Source of the DNA: Bdellovibrionales bacterium RIFOXYD1_FULL_55_31
GTDB taxonomy: Bacteria > Bdellovibrionota > UBA1018
Direction: 5' to 3'
Length of the DNA stretch: 32,610 nt
Assembly: GCA_001770175.1 (NCBI GenBank)
Contig: MEQK01000019.1
Coordinates: forward strand, 1-32,610
A program made the translations under genes and the position numbers. The notes beneath the pieces were generated by a model, which ran no database searches, had not been told where the DNA came from, and was given only the letters and a program-made list of their open reading frames with translations. This document shows positions 23,175 to 31,534 of the stretch, piece after piece. Position 1 is the first letter of the stretch. Every line of letters starts with the position of its first letter.

Positions 23175-25301
23175 ATGCCTGGAAAACGCTCCCGCTCAAG
23201 GCGGTCTTCTTCGAAAGCAAAACGCGATTTCAACAGCTTCGTTCGTCGTGATGAAAGACCGCGTCCGCGGTCTCAAAAGCGATCGGTGCACGTGCGCCAG
23301 TCATCCGGGATCCGCAAGCTCAAGGGAACGGTCGAAAAGAATCCCCGCGGATTCGGCTTTATTGTTTTTGAAACGAGAGGCACGGAAGACCTTTTTCTTC
23401 CTCCACGGCAAGCGCAAGGACTTTTTCACGGTGATCGCGTTGAGGTCACTTTGAATGGACGAAATGACGTTCTCGAATGCAAGGTCATCGAACACCGTTT
23501 TCGTGAACTCGTCGGACGCTACACGCCTCATCCCGCCGACCCTTCAAAAGGAGGCTGGGTCATTTATGAACGAAAACGGGCACGCGAGGAGGTATTTGTT
23601 CCAGGTGAACCTTGGGCGCCGAGGTCTCCCACTATTCCCCGGCCAGGGCCCCAGCCTATGGCGGGCCGCGCTTCGACAAGCCCTCAAGCCGACGCGCGTC
23701 GGCTGCCCCGCGCCGGAGACTGGGTCAGGGCCACGTTGCACTTCCACCTGACGGGGCCGTTTCCGGTCACGGCTGAAATCGTGGACATCTACGGGGCCAC
23801 GCTCCCCGCATCCGTCGACATTCAGATGATCGCCGCGGAATATAATCTGACGGAAGCGCACTCGACCCACGCGGAACTCGAGGCCGGCGCCCTTGACCCC
23901 GACATTCTGTCCCATGTTCGTCGCGGCGAGCGCGAGGATTTGCGCCAGCTGCCGTTTATCACCATAGACGGCGAAACCGCGCGCGATTTCGACGACGCGA
24001 TCCATGTCGAACAAAATGGCTCCGGCTTCATCCTCTGGGTCGCGATCGCGGATGTCAGTCATTACGTGAGCGAGGGAGGCGCGATCGACCGGGAGGCGCG
24101 GGCACGCGGGACAAGCGTTTACTTTCCGGAGCGCGCGTTCCACATGCTCCCGCGCGCGCTGTCCGAGAATCTTTGCAGCCTGCGTCCAAACGAGCCACGA
24201 CTCGCCCTCGTCGCGAGGATCGAGATCGACCGCTCGGGAAAGCGCTCCAGCTCGACCTTGCTTGAAGCGGTAATCGAGAGCAGGCGGCGCGCGACTTACA
24301 ATGAAATCCAGGAGGAATGGGAAAGCAGGAAACCGGAATGGCCACTCCTTCGGCACTTCGAGCTTTTTCAGTTGCTTCGAAAAGCCAGAACGAGCCGGGG
24401 CTCGATTGATTTCGACCTGCCCGAGGCGGAAATTCTCGTCCAGCCGGATGGAGAGGTGACCTCGATTTTCCAGCGCCCGCGTATGGACGCGCATCGATTG
24501 ATCGAAGAGTTCATGATCGCGGCGAACGAGGCGGTCACCGCCTGGATCATGGAACGCGAATGGCCTTTCATTTTCAGAATTCACGAGGAACCGAGCGAAA
24601 CATCCCTTCAAGGCTTTCAATCACTCGCCGCAACGGTCGGCGTTCGGTTTACCTTAGAACAGGCCGGCACGCAGCGGATCATGGCGGATATCATCCGGCG
24701 GCTGGAAGGCCACCCCGCGCAGGACCTTTTGAACATGGCCTTTCTCCGATCCATGAAACAAGCGGTTTATTCGGCAGCTCACTCCGGACACTATGGGCTC
24801 GCCTCCCGCGCCTATACGCATTTCACGAGTCCCATCCGACGGTATCCCGACCTGGTTGTTCATCGTCTGCTTCGAAACGCGCTCAGGGTTGAGAAGAAAA
24901 AGGCCCCTCCGCTCAAACGAGACGCCCTGGAGAAACTTCAAGACAAGTTGGACGAAACCGCCGAACACTGCAGCTACCGGGAACGCCTGGCCGCGGATGC
25001 GGAACGCGAAGCCGTTCGACTCAAGCAGGTCAGGGCCATGCACGCCCGGCTGGGCGACGATTTCACCGGAAAGATCATCGGATTCTCAAAAGGCGGAATG
25101 TTCATTCAAGTCGAGAACCCGTTTTCCGAAGGGATGGTTCGGGCTGAATCCATAGTCGATGATATTTACGAATTCGACGAGGAACGGATGATCTTTCGAG
25201 GCCGCCGAAAGAAGCGCGCGTTCAAAATCGGCCAAACACTCCGGGTGCGCGCCCTCAAGGCAGATCTCGAAACCCGACAAGTTGATTTTGGCTTGATTTA
25301 G
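23175..25301 (+). CDS. rnr: Ribonuclease R (RNB-family 3'-5' exoribonuclease)
   Basis: 708 residues. The first 45 residues are very basic and Arg/Ser-rich (KRSRSRRSSSKAKR). Cold-shock-like OB domains follow (LKGTVEKNPRGFGFIVFE, LFHGDRVEVTL), interrupted near residues 135-175 by a Pro/Arg/Ala-rich insert (RSPTIPRPGPQPMAGR). The RNB catalytic domain has the acidic site IDGETARDFDDAI (about 263-276), VAIADVSHYV, RAFHMLPRALSENLCSL and YTHFTSPIRRYPDLVVHR. A C-terminal S1 domain (FTGKIIGFSKGGMFIQV) ends the protein at DFGLI with no lysine-rich tail. The enzyme degrades structured RNA processively from the 3' end. At 708 residues it is shorter than the enterobacterial enzyme. The SD is weak. Confidence 0.95.
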   Translation: MPGKRSRSRRSSSKAKRDFNSFVRRDERPRPRSQKRSVHVRQSSGIRKLKGTVEKNPRGFGFIVFETRGTEDLFLPPRQAQGLFHGDRVEVTLNGRNDVLECKVIEHRFRELVGRYTPHPADPSKGGWVIYERKRAREEVFVPGEPWAPRSPTIPRPGPQPMAGRASTSPQADARRLPRAGDWVRATLHFHLTGPFPVTAEIVDIYGATLPASVDIQMIAAEYNLTEAHSTHAELEAGALDPDILSHVRRGEREDLRQLPFITIDGETARDFDDAIHVEQNGSGFILWVAIADVSHYVSEGGAIDREARARGTSVYFPERAFHMLPRALSENLCSLRPNEPRLALVARIEIDRSGKRSSSTLLEAVIESRRRATYNEIQEEWESRKPEWPLLRHFELFQLLRKARTSRGSIDFDLPEAEILVQPDGEVTSIFQRPRMDAHRLIEEFMIAANEAVTAWIMEREWPFIFRIHEEPSETSLQGFQSLAATVGVRFTLEQAGTQRIMADIIRRLEGHPAQDLLNMAFLRSMKQAVYSAAHSGHYGLASRAYTHFTSPIRRYPDLVVHRLLRNALRVEKKKAPPLKRDALEKLQDKLDETAEHCSYRERLAADAEREAVRLKQVRAMHARLGDDFTGKIIGFSKGGMFIQVENPFSEGMVRAESIVDDIYEFDEERMIFRGRRKKRAFKIGQTLRVRALKADLETRQVDFGLI

Positions 25302-25400
25302 CGAAGGCACTCGCGCCAATTCGACTCGCGATGCCAGTCGGCAACTCGGCAAATTTAGCCGCGTTGACACGGGAGCCTCGACCCTGCGATTCTGGAATGG

Positions 25401-27086
25401 ATGCGATTACTGCAGACCGGAAGGCAACTCGGCCAGGCCGTGAAGAACGTCCAGCGCCTGCGCCAGATTACAGGCGTTCTCGCGACCCACGGCTTCGTCG
25501 ATCTCGTTGATCGAATGGACCTTGGCAAGTTCCTGCCGTCCCGACTCGCGGCGTACGCCGAGTCACAGGCCGACAAATCAATCCCCGAGCGACTCCGCCT
25601 TTCGTTCGAAGAGCTTGGACCGACTTTCGTCAAACTCGGACAGCTCCTGTCCACGCGCCCCGATCTCCTGCCCGAAACCTACATCGACGAATTCACGAAA
25701 CTCCAGGACCGGGTTCAGCCACTCCCCTTCGAGACGGTCCGCGCGGTGGTCGAACAGGAACTCGGAAAGCCGCTCAACGAGGCATTCGCCTCTTTCACGG
25801 CGACTCCGCTCGCATCCGCGAGCATTGGGCAAGTTCACGAAGCGACCATTCCGATCGCGGCCGGGCAAACTCAAAAGGTCGTTGTCAAAGTTCAGCGCCC
25901 CGAAATCCAGAGAATCGTCGAAACCGACATCTCCCTGCTCGCGTTCATCGCCGGGCTGCTGGAAAAATACATTCCCGAGACCCGGGTAATCGGCCCGAAA
26001 ACGATTGTCGACGAATTTTTCCGAACACTCTCCTACGAACTCGATTTCGTTCTCGAAGCCAACAACATGAGCAAAATGGCCGAGAACCTGGCGGGCTTTC
26101 CGGAAGTAGTCATACCGAAGGTCTATAAGCGCTGGTGCACGCACAAAGTTCTTACCTCGGAGATGCTCGAGGGCATCCGGGTAAACGATATAAAAGCCAT
26201 GGACGCCGCCGGAATAGATCGCAAAAAACTTGTCGCCGCAGGTTCGCGCGCCTTTTTCAAATCGGTGATGATCGATGGCCTGTTCCACGGGGATCTGCAC
26301 GGCGGCAATCTGTTCGTGCTGCCCGGAAACCGACTCGGGCTCATTGATTTCGGAATTGTGGGCAGACTTTCACAAAAATCGCGCGACCACCTGGCCGACA
26401 TGCTGATGTCGATTCTCACCGAGGATTTCGAGAATCTCTGCTACCAATACGCCGAACTCGGGTCAGCCGGGCCATCCATCGATTTCGATGCTTTTCAGCG
26501 TGAAGTGAGAAACACCGTCGCGCCCTATCTCGGGTTATCTCTCGGAGAGATCAATTCGGGAAAGATTCTTGTCGAATCGACGAAGATCGCCGCCAAATAT
26601 GACATAAAGATTCCGGGCGAATGGATGCTCGTTTTCAAAGCAATTCTGACCATGGAAGGGATGGGAAAGACTCTCGATCCCGATTTCGATTTAATGGCGC
26701 TCGGTCAGGACGTCGTGAAGGAGCTGATCAAGAATCAGTACTCCATGCAGCGACTCTCGAAAGAGATGGTATGGGTGGCGAAAGATATGGCCGCCCTCTT
26801 GAAGGTCCTTCCGCGCCAGATCCGCTGGATGTTCCGTAAATTCAACAGCAACGACTTCGCGCTCGAGGTGAAATCCCCGGAGCTGCAACAGATTCGGGTT
26901 CAGCTTGATCTGAACGGGAGACGGATGAGCCTCAGTGTTTTAATCGCGGGGCTTTTCATCGCGAGCAGCGTTGCTCTTCAGCATTCTTCAGGAGAACTCG
27001 TCGCCGGATATCCTCTGGTCGCGGTCGTTTTTTTCGTGGTCGGGTGTGTATTCCTGATCAATCTCCTCTTCAAGGCCCTCAAATAG
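25401..27086 (+). CDS. ubiB: UbiB/ABC1-family atypical protein kinase
   Basis: 561 residues with the UbiB/ADCK pattern. The KxGQ motif is in GPTFVKLGQLLSTRPDLLP, the Ala-rich loop in PLASASIGQVH, the VAIK-type lysine in VVVKVQRP, the catalytic HGDLHGGNLF follows, and the metal-binding DFG is in LGLIDFGIVGR. Two hydrophobic helices end the protein (LIAGLFIASSVALQ and LVAVVFFVVGCVFLINLLF), anchoring it in the inner membrane. Members support ubiquinone/menaquinone-type lipid biosynthesis by an ATPase activity. No other ubi genes are nearby, so the exact role and the gene symbol are tentative. The 99-nt gap upstream holds TTGACA at 25364 but only a poor -10. GGAATGG precedes the ATG. Confidence 0.88.
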   Translation: MRLLQTGRQLGQAVKNVQRLRQITGVLATHGFVDLVDRMDLGKFLPSRLAAYAESQADKSIPERLRLSFEELGPTFVKLGQLLSTRPDLLPETYIDEFTKLQDRVQPLPFETVRAVVEQELGKPLNEAFASFTATPLASASIGQVHEATIPIAAGQTQKVVVKVQRPEIQRIVETDISLLAFIAGLLEKYIPETRVIGPKTIVDEFFRTLSYELDFVLEANNMSKMAENLAGFPEVVIPKVYKRWCTHKVLTSEMLEGIRVNDIKAMDAAGIDRKKLVAAGSRAFFKSVMIDGLFHGDLHGGNLFVLPGNRLGLIDFGIVGRLSQKSRDHLADMLMSILTEDFENLCYQYAELGSAGPSIDFDAFQREVRNTVAPYLGLSLGEINSGKILVESTKIAAKYDIKIPGEWMLVFKAILTMEGMGKTLDPDFDLMALGQDVVKELIKNQYSMQRLSKEMVWVAKDMAALLKVLPRQIRWMFRKFNSNDFALEVKSPELQQIRVQLDLNGRRMSLSVLIAGLFIASSVALQHSSGELVAGYPLVAVVFFVVGCVFLINLLFKALK

Positions 27087-27107
27087 ACTTCATATTTATT
27101 GTTGTCC

Positions 27108-27145
27108 GGTTGTTTAAAAAATCGTCACGCACAACCTTCTTTTCT
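27108..27145 (+). terminator. Possible weak terminator after ubiB
   Basis: GGTTGT (27108-27113) pairs with ACAACC (27131-27136), followed by the T-rich TTCTTTTCT. The stem is only 6 bp and the loop is long (17 nt), so this is a weak call. The rest of the 136-nt gap to the next gene shows no other gene. Confidence 0.3.
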
Positions 27146-27222
27146 ATTGAGCAATGATCGGCTCGCAAGCTAGCGTAACGAACGCAGATGAGACCCCCCC
27201 GAGATTGAGGAGCAGTTTGGTA

Positions 27223-28014
27223 ATGATCCAAGTTCGCGAACACAGGCACGTGCGCCTGTTTTCCCCATTTTCCCTAGTTCCCCTAGTTCTCATGATTGCG
27301 GTCCTGATAAGCGTTTCAGCTTGTGACAGGGCCGGAGTTTCGGGCGCTGAACTGGGCCGTGATCACGTCGCCGGTCCGATCGGTTTGATCCCTCCGGGAG
27401 AAGATGGGGTCGGTCTCCCGCGTCCCGATCCGGACGGCATTGTTGGCGAGAGCTGCAGCTCAAATGACCCAAAGTTTCTCTGTCTCGGCCTCAAGTACGT
27501 GGTCTACACGGACGTCGTGAATACTGCGATCGTGAGCCGAAAAAGCGCGATCGGAAACGTGAAGCTCATCAACAAAGTCTGGAGCCAATGCAAAATCGGC
27601 TTTCAAATTGACGAGTTCCTGGCGGCTCCACCGGCTGATTATGGCCTTCAATATCAGACCGCGAATTATGCGGAACTCGATGCGATTCGAAATACCTTTC
27701 TCGATAACTCAACATTTTTGGTGGTTACGACCGGTACCTGGGACCGAACCGGCAGTCTCGGCAATACTGGGGCGAACGCATGGACCGCAATGCCCAACGG
27801 CCCCCCGTATGGGGTCATCATGGAGCGCCCCGTCGGAATTTTTGCGAACATTATCGCGCACGAACTGGGTCATTACCTCAATATCGGACACGTGAGCGAC
27901 AACTCCTCGCTCATGAATCCGATTATTTATACGAATTCCACCCGGATCTCCCGAACCGATTGCACGAAGGCCCGCTCGGCAGCCCGGTATTTCTGGCCCA
28001 AAATGATTCGTTAA
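27223..28014 (+). CDS. Metzincin-type zinc metalloprotease, lipoprotein
   Basis: The track begins at 27154, but ATG 27223 has a strong SD (GAGGAG, 10 nt upstream) and yields 263 residues starting with a normal signal. A basic n-region (REHRHVR) is followed by LVPLVLMIAVLISVSAC, a good lipobox at VSAC. After a Gly/Pro-rich linker comes the protease domain. HELGHYLNIGH (about 213-223) is the extended HExxHxxGxxH zinc motif of metzincins, followed by the Met-turn candidate SSLMNP. The zinc is held by three His and water is activated by the Glu. A membrane-anchored, surface or periplasmic protease is therefore expected. The domain is small, so a matrixin- or archaemetzincin-like minimal fold is likely. 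Its substrate is unknown. Confidence 0.85.
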   Translation: MIQVREHRHVRLFSPFSLVPLVLMIAVLISVSACDRAGVSGAELGRDHVAGPIGLIPPGEDGVGLPRPDPDGIVGESCSSNDPKFLCLGLKYVVYTDVVNTAIVSRKSAIGNVKLINKVWSQCKIGFQIDEFLAAPPADYGLQYQTANYAELDAIRNTFLDNSTFLVVTTGTWDRTGSLGNTGANAWTAMPNGPPYGVIMERPVGIFANIIAHELGHYLNIGHVSDNSSLMNPIIYTNSTRISRTDCTKARSAARYFWPKMIR

Positions 28015-28019
28015 TCTTG

Positions 28020-28050
28020 TGTCGGCCTTGAAGGGATGCAAGGCCGGACA
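28020..28050 (+). terminator. GC-rich hairpin after metalloprotease gene
   Basis: CGGCCTTG (28023-28030) and CAAGGCCG (28039-28046) form a perfect 8-bp stem with an 8-nt loop, extendable past one bulged G to 11 pairs. It starts 5 nt after the stop codon. No T-run follows (TCTTGCC), so it could be a 3'-end stabiliser or an atypical terminator. Confidence 0.45.
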
Positions 28051-28075
28051 TCTTGCCGCAGGGACGTGGCACTCG

Positions 28076-28106
28076 GGACAAGAGGAGACATTTTCTCCTC
28101 TTGTCC
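28076..28106. promoter_or_regulatory. Perfect 13-bp inverted repeat upstream of P5C dehydrogenase
   Basis: GGACAAGAGGAGA (28076-28088) and its exact complement (28094-28106) are separated by CATTT. The right arm ends 30 nt before the ATG at 28137. There is no T-run on either strand. It could be an operator, an RNA hairpin or a terminator of the upstream gene. Confidence 0.6.
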
Positions 28107-28136
28107 TCGTTTGCGGAATATGCGAGTTTTCCCGGT

Positions 28137-29768
28137 ATGTCAGACGCAACCATAAAAGTCCCGGCCCCGATCAATGAACCCATCCGCGCTTACGAGCCCG
28201 GCTCATCTCATCGCGAGAGTTTGAAACGCAAACTCAATTCGATGGCCGACGAGCGCATCGAGATCCCCTGCTTCATTGGCGGCGCCGAGATCCGCACCGG
28301 CCAGAAAAAGCAGGTCGCCATGCCTCACTCTCACAAGGAGGTGCTCGGCGAGTACCACGTAGCCGGTGTCCAGGAAATGAAGCTCGCCGTCGAGGCGGCC
28401 CGCAAGGCCAAGCCGGCCTGGGAAGCAATGAAGTGGCAGGATCGGGTCGCGATTTTCCTCAAAGCCGCCGACCTCCTTGCTGGACCGTTCCGCGACGCCC
28501 TGAATGCGGCAACAATGCTCGGACAATCCAAAAACGTGTTCCAGGCCGAGATCGATTCAGCTTGCGAACTGATCGATTTTTTCCGATTCAACGCCTATTT
28601 TTATCAGCAGATTCTTGAAGTCCAGCCCATCTCGTCGCCCGGCACCTGGAACCAGATGGATTACCGCCCGCTCGAAGGCTTTGTCCTGGCGGTCACACCT
28701 TTTAACTTCACCTCGATCGCCGGGAATCTCCCCGCGACGCCCGCGCTCGTCGGCAACACCGTTATTTGGAAACCCTCCAGCACCCAGATGCTCTCGGCGC
28801 ATTACATTATGCAGCTTTTCCGTGAAGCGGGACTCCCGGATGGCGTAATCAACCTGGTTCCCAGCACCGGCCCCACGGTCGCGGAGACGCTCCTTCCCAT
28901 GAGGGACCTTGCGGGGGTTCATTTCACGGGCTCGACTGCGACTTTTCATTCAATCTGGCGCACCGTAGGTCAGAACCTGGATCATTATAAGTCTTATCCG
29001 AGAATGGTGGGCGAAACTGGCGGAAAAGACTTCGTATTCGCGCATTCTTCGGCCGACGCCGACGCTCTCGCGGTGGCGCTCCTTCGCGGCGCATTCGAGT
29101 TTCAAGGGCAGAAGTGTTCGGCCGCATCTCGCGCCTACATACCGAAATCCATCTGGAAAAAGGTCGAAACGCGACTTCTCGATGACCTGCGCTCGGTAAA
29201 AATGGGCGATCCGCGCGATTTCAGAAATTTCGTGAACGCCGTGATCGATGATAAAGCTTTCAAAAAAATCAGCGGATATATCGAACATGCCAAATCCTCC
29301 GCGGATGCCAAAATCCTCGCGGGTGGAAAGTTCGACTCAACCAAGGGCTACTTCATCGAGCCGACCGTCATTCTGGCGAACCGTCCCGACTACAAGAGCA
29401 TGGTCGAGGAAATCTTCGGCCCCGTCCTGACGATTCACGTTTATGACGACAATAAACTCGAGGAAACACTTCGCGCCTGTGATGAAGATTCACCCTACGC
29501 CCTGACCGGCGCGGTCTTTGCCCAGGATCGGTATGCGGTTCAACACATCAGCGCGCGCCTGAGACACGCGGCGGGTAACTTCTATATCAACGACAAACCT
29601 ACGGGTGCCGTGGTCGGTCAGCAGCCTTTCGGCGGCGCACGCGCCTCCGGAACCGATGACAAGGCCGGAAGCCATCTGAATCTCTATCGTTGGCTCGCGG
29701 CGCGAGCAATCAAAGAGACGTTCGTTCCGCCGAAAGATTACCGATATCCCTTCCTGAACGCGGAATAG
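28137..29768 (+). CDS. Delta-1-pyrroline-5-carboxylate dehydrogenase
   Basis: 543 residues from ATG 28137; the track's extension would read through the palindrome. It is an aldehyde dehydrogenase with the catalytic Glu in MVGETGGKDFVF (about 290) and the catalytic Cys in FEFQGQKCSAASRAY (about 326), and the substrate-side FGPVLTIHVYDD. The EYHVAG, QMDYRPLEGFVLAVTPFNF and QQPFGGARASGTDDKAG stretches match the stand-alone, mitochondrial-like P5CDH type (ALDH4A1-like). It oxidises glutamate semialdehyde to glutamate with NAD+, the last step of proline and arginine catabolism. No proline dehydrogenase gene is in the window, and no fused PutA domain is present. The gene is convergent with the ureohydrolase, 16 nt away. 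The SD is weak. Confidence 0.93.
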   Translation: MSDATIKVPAPINEPIRAYEPGSSHRESLKRKLNSMADERIEIPCFIGGAEIRTGQKKQVAMPHSHKEVLGEYHVAGVQEMKLAVEAARKAKPAWEAMKWQDRVAIFLKAADLLAGPFRDALNAATMLGQSKNVFQAEIDSACELIDFFRFNAYFYQQILEVQPISSPGTWNQMDYRPLEGFVLAVTPFNFTSIAGNLPATPALVGNTVIWKPSSTQMLSAHYIMQLFREAGLPDGVINLVPSTGPTVAETLLPMRDLAGVHFTGSTATFHSIWRTVGQNLDHYKSYPRMVGETGGKDFVFAHSSADADALAVALLRGAFEFQGQKCSAASRAYIPKSIWKKVETRLLDDLRSVKMGDPRDFRNFVNAVIDDKAFKKISGYIEHAKSSADAKILAGGKFDSTKGYFIEPTVILANRPDYKSMVEEIFGPVLTIHVYDDNKLEETLRACDEDSPYALTGAVFAQDRYAVQHISARLRHAAGNFYINDKPTGAVVGQQPFGGARASGTDDKAGSHLNLYRWLAARAIKETFVPPKDYRYPFLNAE

Positions 29769-29784
29769 TTTTCTGGCCCGCGCC

Positions 29785-30831
29785 TCAGTGGGCCCGCACC
29801 TTATCCTGACTCGCCAGGGTCAACGCGGACATCTTGTAGAGAAGCCGTGCACCCACATTGGCGTCCCATTCGCTCTTCGGATCGGGTGAAACCTCGTTCA
29901 AATCAAAGCCGATAATCTTCTTACCGAGATGTACAAGCAGCCAAAGAACATGGAGCGCTTCCTGAAAGTCCAAGCCCCCCGGAACCGGTGTCCCTGTATG
30001 CGGACAAAAGCGCGGATCGAGTCCGTCGATATCGAAGGACACCCAAACTTCGTCCGGCAACTCAGAAACCATGTCGCGCGCGATATTCCACCAGGTGGTT
30101 CCCTCAAATTTCTTGCGAGCAAGGTCACGATCAAAATACACCTTCACCCGCGAGCCCTGTGAGTTCAGGTACTCGAGCTCCTCCTCGCAAAAATCGCGAA
30201 TGCCAATCTGAACGAGCTTCTCGACCTGGGGAATCTTATCGAGCACGTTGTACATGATCGAGGCGTGAGACCAGGTAAAACCCTCGTAAGCCTTTCGGGT
30301 GTCGGAATGCGCGTCGAAGTGAAGAATTCCGAATGACGAATGCTTTGCCGCGACGGCCTGCAACGCGCCGAACGGAACAGAGTGATCCCCGCCCAGAATG
30401 GCGACGATCTTGCCCGAATCCAGAAGCCGTTTCGTTTCATTCCTGACGTATTCATTCATCCGGCCGCTCAGCTGATTAACCGTTGCCAAGGCAGCTCTGA
30501 GTTTCCGGTTGCGCTCGGGGATCACACCACCCGCGCGAATCACCTTTTTTGCCGCGGCCCGGGCTTTGCGGTTCCACGTTTTTACCTGCCGTGATTCAGG
30601 CAGCATGAAAAGCCCGGCTTCATAGGGACGGACGACATCGAGATCGTAAAGGTCAACCTGGTGGCTTGCCTCGAGGATCGCGGCAGGACCGCCCGCAGTG
30701 CCTCCACCGTAAGAGGTGGTCGCCTCCCAGGGGACCGGCAAGTATACCAGCGCCGAATCGTTCTCGTCGAAAGGCAATCCAAAAATCCCAGATCCCTCGA
30801 CAGCAGCGGCGTTCGGATCGAATGCGGACAT
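29785..30831 (-). CDS. speB: Agmatinase/arginase-family ureohydrolase
   Basis: 348 residues from ATG 30831, which has an excellent SD (GGAGGAG, 6 nt spacing); the track's 12 extra residues lie upstream of that SD. The binuclear manganese site motifs are all present: GGDHSVPFG, HFDAHSDTR, WSHASIMYN and SFDIDGLDP, followed by TGTPVPGGL. The family hydrolyses guanidino compounds to urea plus an amine. TPVPGG favours agmatinase (agmatine to putrescine), but arginase, guanidinobutyrase or proclavaminate amidinohydrolase are also possible. The N-terminal 50 residues (PWEATTSYGGGTAGGPAAI) fit the family start. Opposite P5CDH, it may share arginine/proline catabolism, though convergent orientation means separate promoters. 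Confidence 0.88.
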   Translation of the reverse strand: MSAFDPNAAAVEGSGIFGLPFDENDSALVYLPVPWEATTSYGGGTAGGPAAILEASHQVDLYDLDVVRPYEAGLFMLPESRQVKTWNRKARAAAKKVIRAGGVIPERNRKLRAALATVNQLSGRMNEYVRNETKRLLDSGKIVAILGGDHSVPFGALQAVAAKHSSFGILHFDAHSDTRKAYEGFTWSHASIMYNVLDKIPQVEKLVQIGIRDFCEEELEYLNSQGSRVKVYFDRDLARKKFEGTTWWNIARDMVSELPDEVWVSFDIDGLDPRFCPHTGTPVPGGLDFQEALHVLWLLVHLGKKIIGFDLNEVSPDPKSEWDANVGARLLYKMSALTLASQDKVRAH

Positions 30832-30907
30832 GTAAGCTCCTCCTTCGGTGGCGTTTCTGGGTTGCATTAACGTCAGACTATCATAACACTGAGCTCAGGC
30901 GGTGCTC

Positions 30908-31294
30908 ATGAACAAAACGGATCCGCAAAGACCCTCGACTTGGGTCAAATACAAGAAGGGACTTTGTGATGGGTGCTGGGGCGGCTGCTGCACATTGCCA
31001 CTCGAAGTCAGCGTCGTTGACTTGATCCGGCTCGGACTCGCGACGGAAGAAGAGGCAGCTGTTTCCCTCAAACAGATCGCGAAGAAATTGCTCAAAAAAC
31101 GAATGATCCAGGCCTTTAACGCAAAGTCTCAGCTCTTCATCATCGAACAACGCCACGGACGTGATTGCATTTTTCTCGGAAAAGACCGCCTTTGCACGGT
31201 ATATGAAAAACGTCCCGAGGTGTGTCGTGCATTCCCGAAGATCGGCCCCAGGCCGGGATGGTGTCCAAAAAGTAACAAGACCTCAAATAACTGA
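30908..31294 (+). CDS. YkgJ-family cysteine-cluster protein
   Basis: 128 residues from ATG 30908 (CAGGCGG about 8-10 nt upstream); GTG 30902 is a possible alternative. The pattern CDGCWGGCC near the N-terminus and then DCIFLGKDRLCTVYEKRPEVCRAFP is the signature of the YkgJ/UPF0153 family, which is proposed to bind zinc or an iron-sulphur cluster through these cysteines. Function is unknown across the family. A last Cys (GWC) lies near the end. The start is only about 76 nt from the divergent ureohydrolase start. The next small gene begins 10 nt after its stop. Confidence 0.85.
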   Translation: MNKTDPQRPSTWVKYKKGLCDGCWGGCCTLPLEVSVVDLIRLGLATEEEAAVSLKQIAKKLLKKRMIQAFNAKSQLFIIEQRHGRDCIFLGKDRLCTVYEKRPEVCRAFPKIGPRPGWCPKSNKTSNN

Positions 31295-31304
31295 GGGAGG
31301 TTTT

Positions 31305-31484
31305 ATGAGCAGAACAAATCCTGCAATTCACTTGGTCCTGGTTTCTCTCGTCCTTTTGGGCTCAGGCCCTTGCCGACAAAAGGAACCCCCGATGCCGACT
31401 CCGACATCAAAACTCGAAGTCGTTGTCGCTGAGATCGCGCCAATTCACACAGCCTCCCATGCACAGGGCGCGGGATCGCAGTAG
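31305..31484 (+). CDS. Small secreted or lipoprotein-like peptide
   Basis: 59 residues, starting at ATG 31305 inside a longer track ORF. The choice rests on a near-perfect SD (GGGAGG, 4 nt before ATG). The product has a signal-like N-terminus (IHLVLVSLVLLGSGPC) and a short, Pro/Thr-rich remainder (PPMPTPTSKLEVVVAE). The Cys could be a lipid site, but Pro at -1 is unusual for a lipobox. Function is unknown. It follows the YkgJ-like gene by 10 nt and is convergent with infA. Confidence 0.6.
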   Translation: MSRTNPAIHLVLVSLVLLGSGPCRQKEPPMPTPTSKLEVVVAEIAPIHTASHAQGAGSQ

Positions 31485-31491
31485 CTAAGTT

Positions 31492-31534
31492 GTCTACCTA
31501 GCGTCGGCGCGGGCCGCCGCCTTGATAGGTAGAC
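31492..31534. repeat. 9-bp inverted repeat between convergent infA and small peptide gene
   Basis: GTCTACCTA (31492-31500) and TAGGTAGAC (31526-31534) are exact complements, with a GC-rich 25-nt spacer that can itself fold. The left arm contains the infA stop codon. It may be a bidirectional 3'-end hairpin. No T-run was found on either side. Confidence 0.4.

Noticed and set aside
23544-24620. 358-residue ORF on the minus strand
   Set aside because: It is antisense to the RNB domain of RNase R, has no motif and crosses a real, conserved gene.
25364-25393. TTGACA-N18-GATTCT as a leaderless ubiB promoter
   Set aside because: The -35 is perfect but the -10 is a 3/6 match without the TA start, and a GGAATGG SD is next to the ATG, so I did not count it with the leaderless set.
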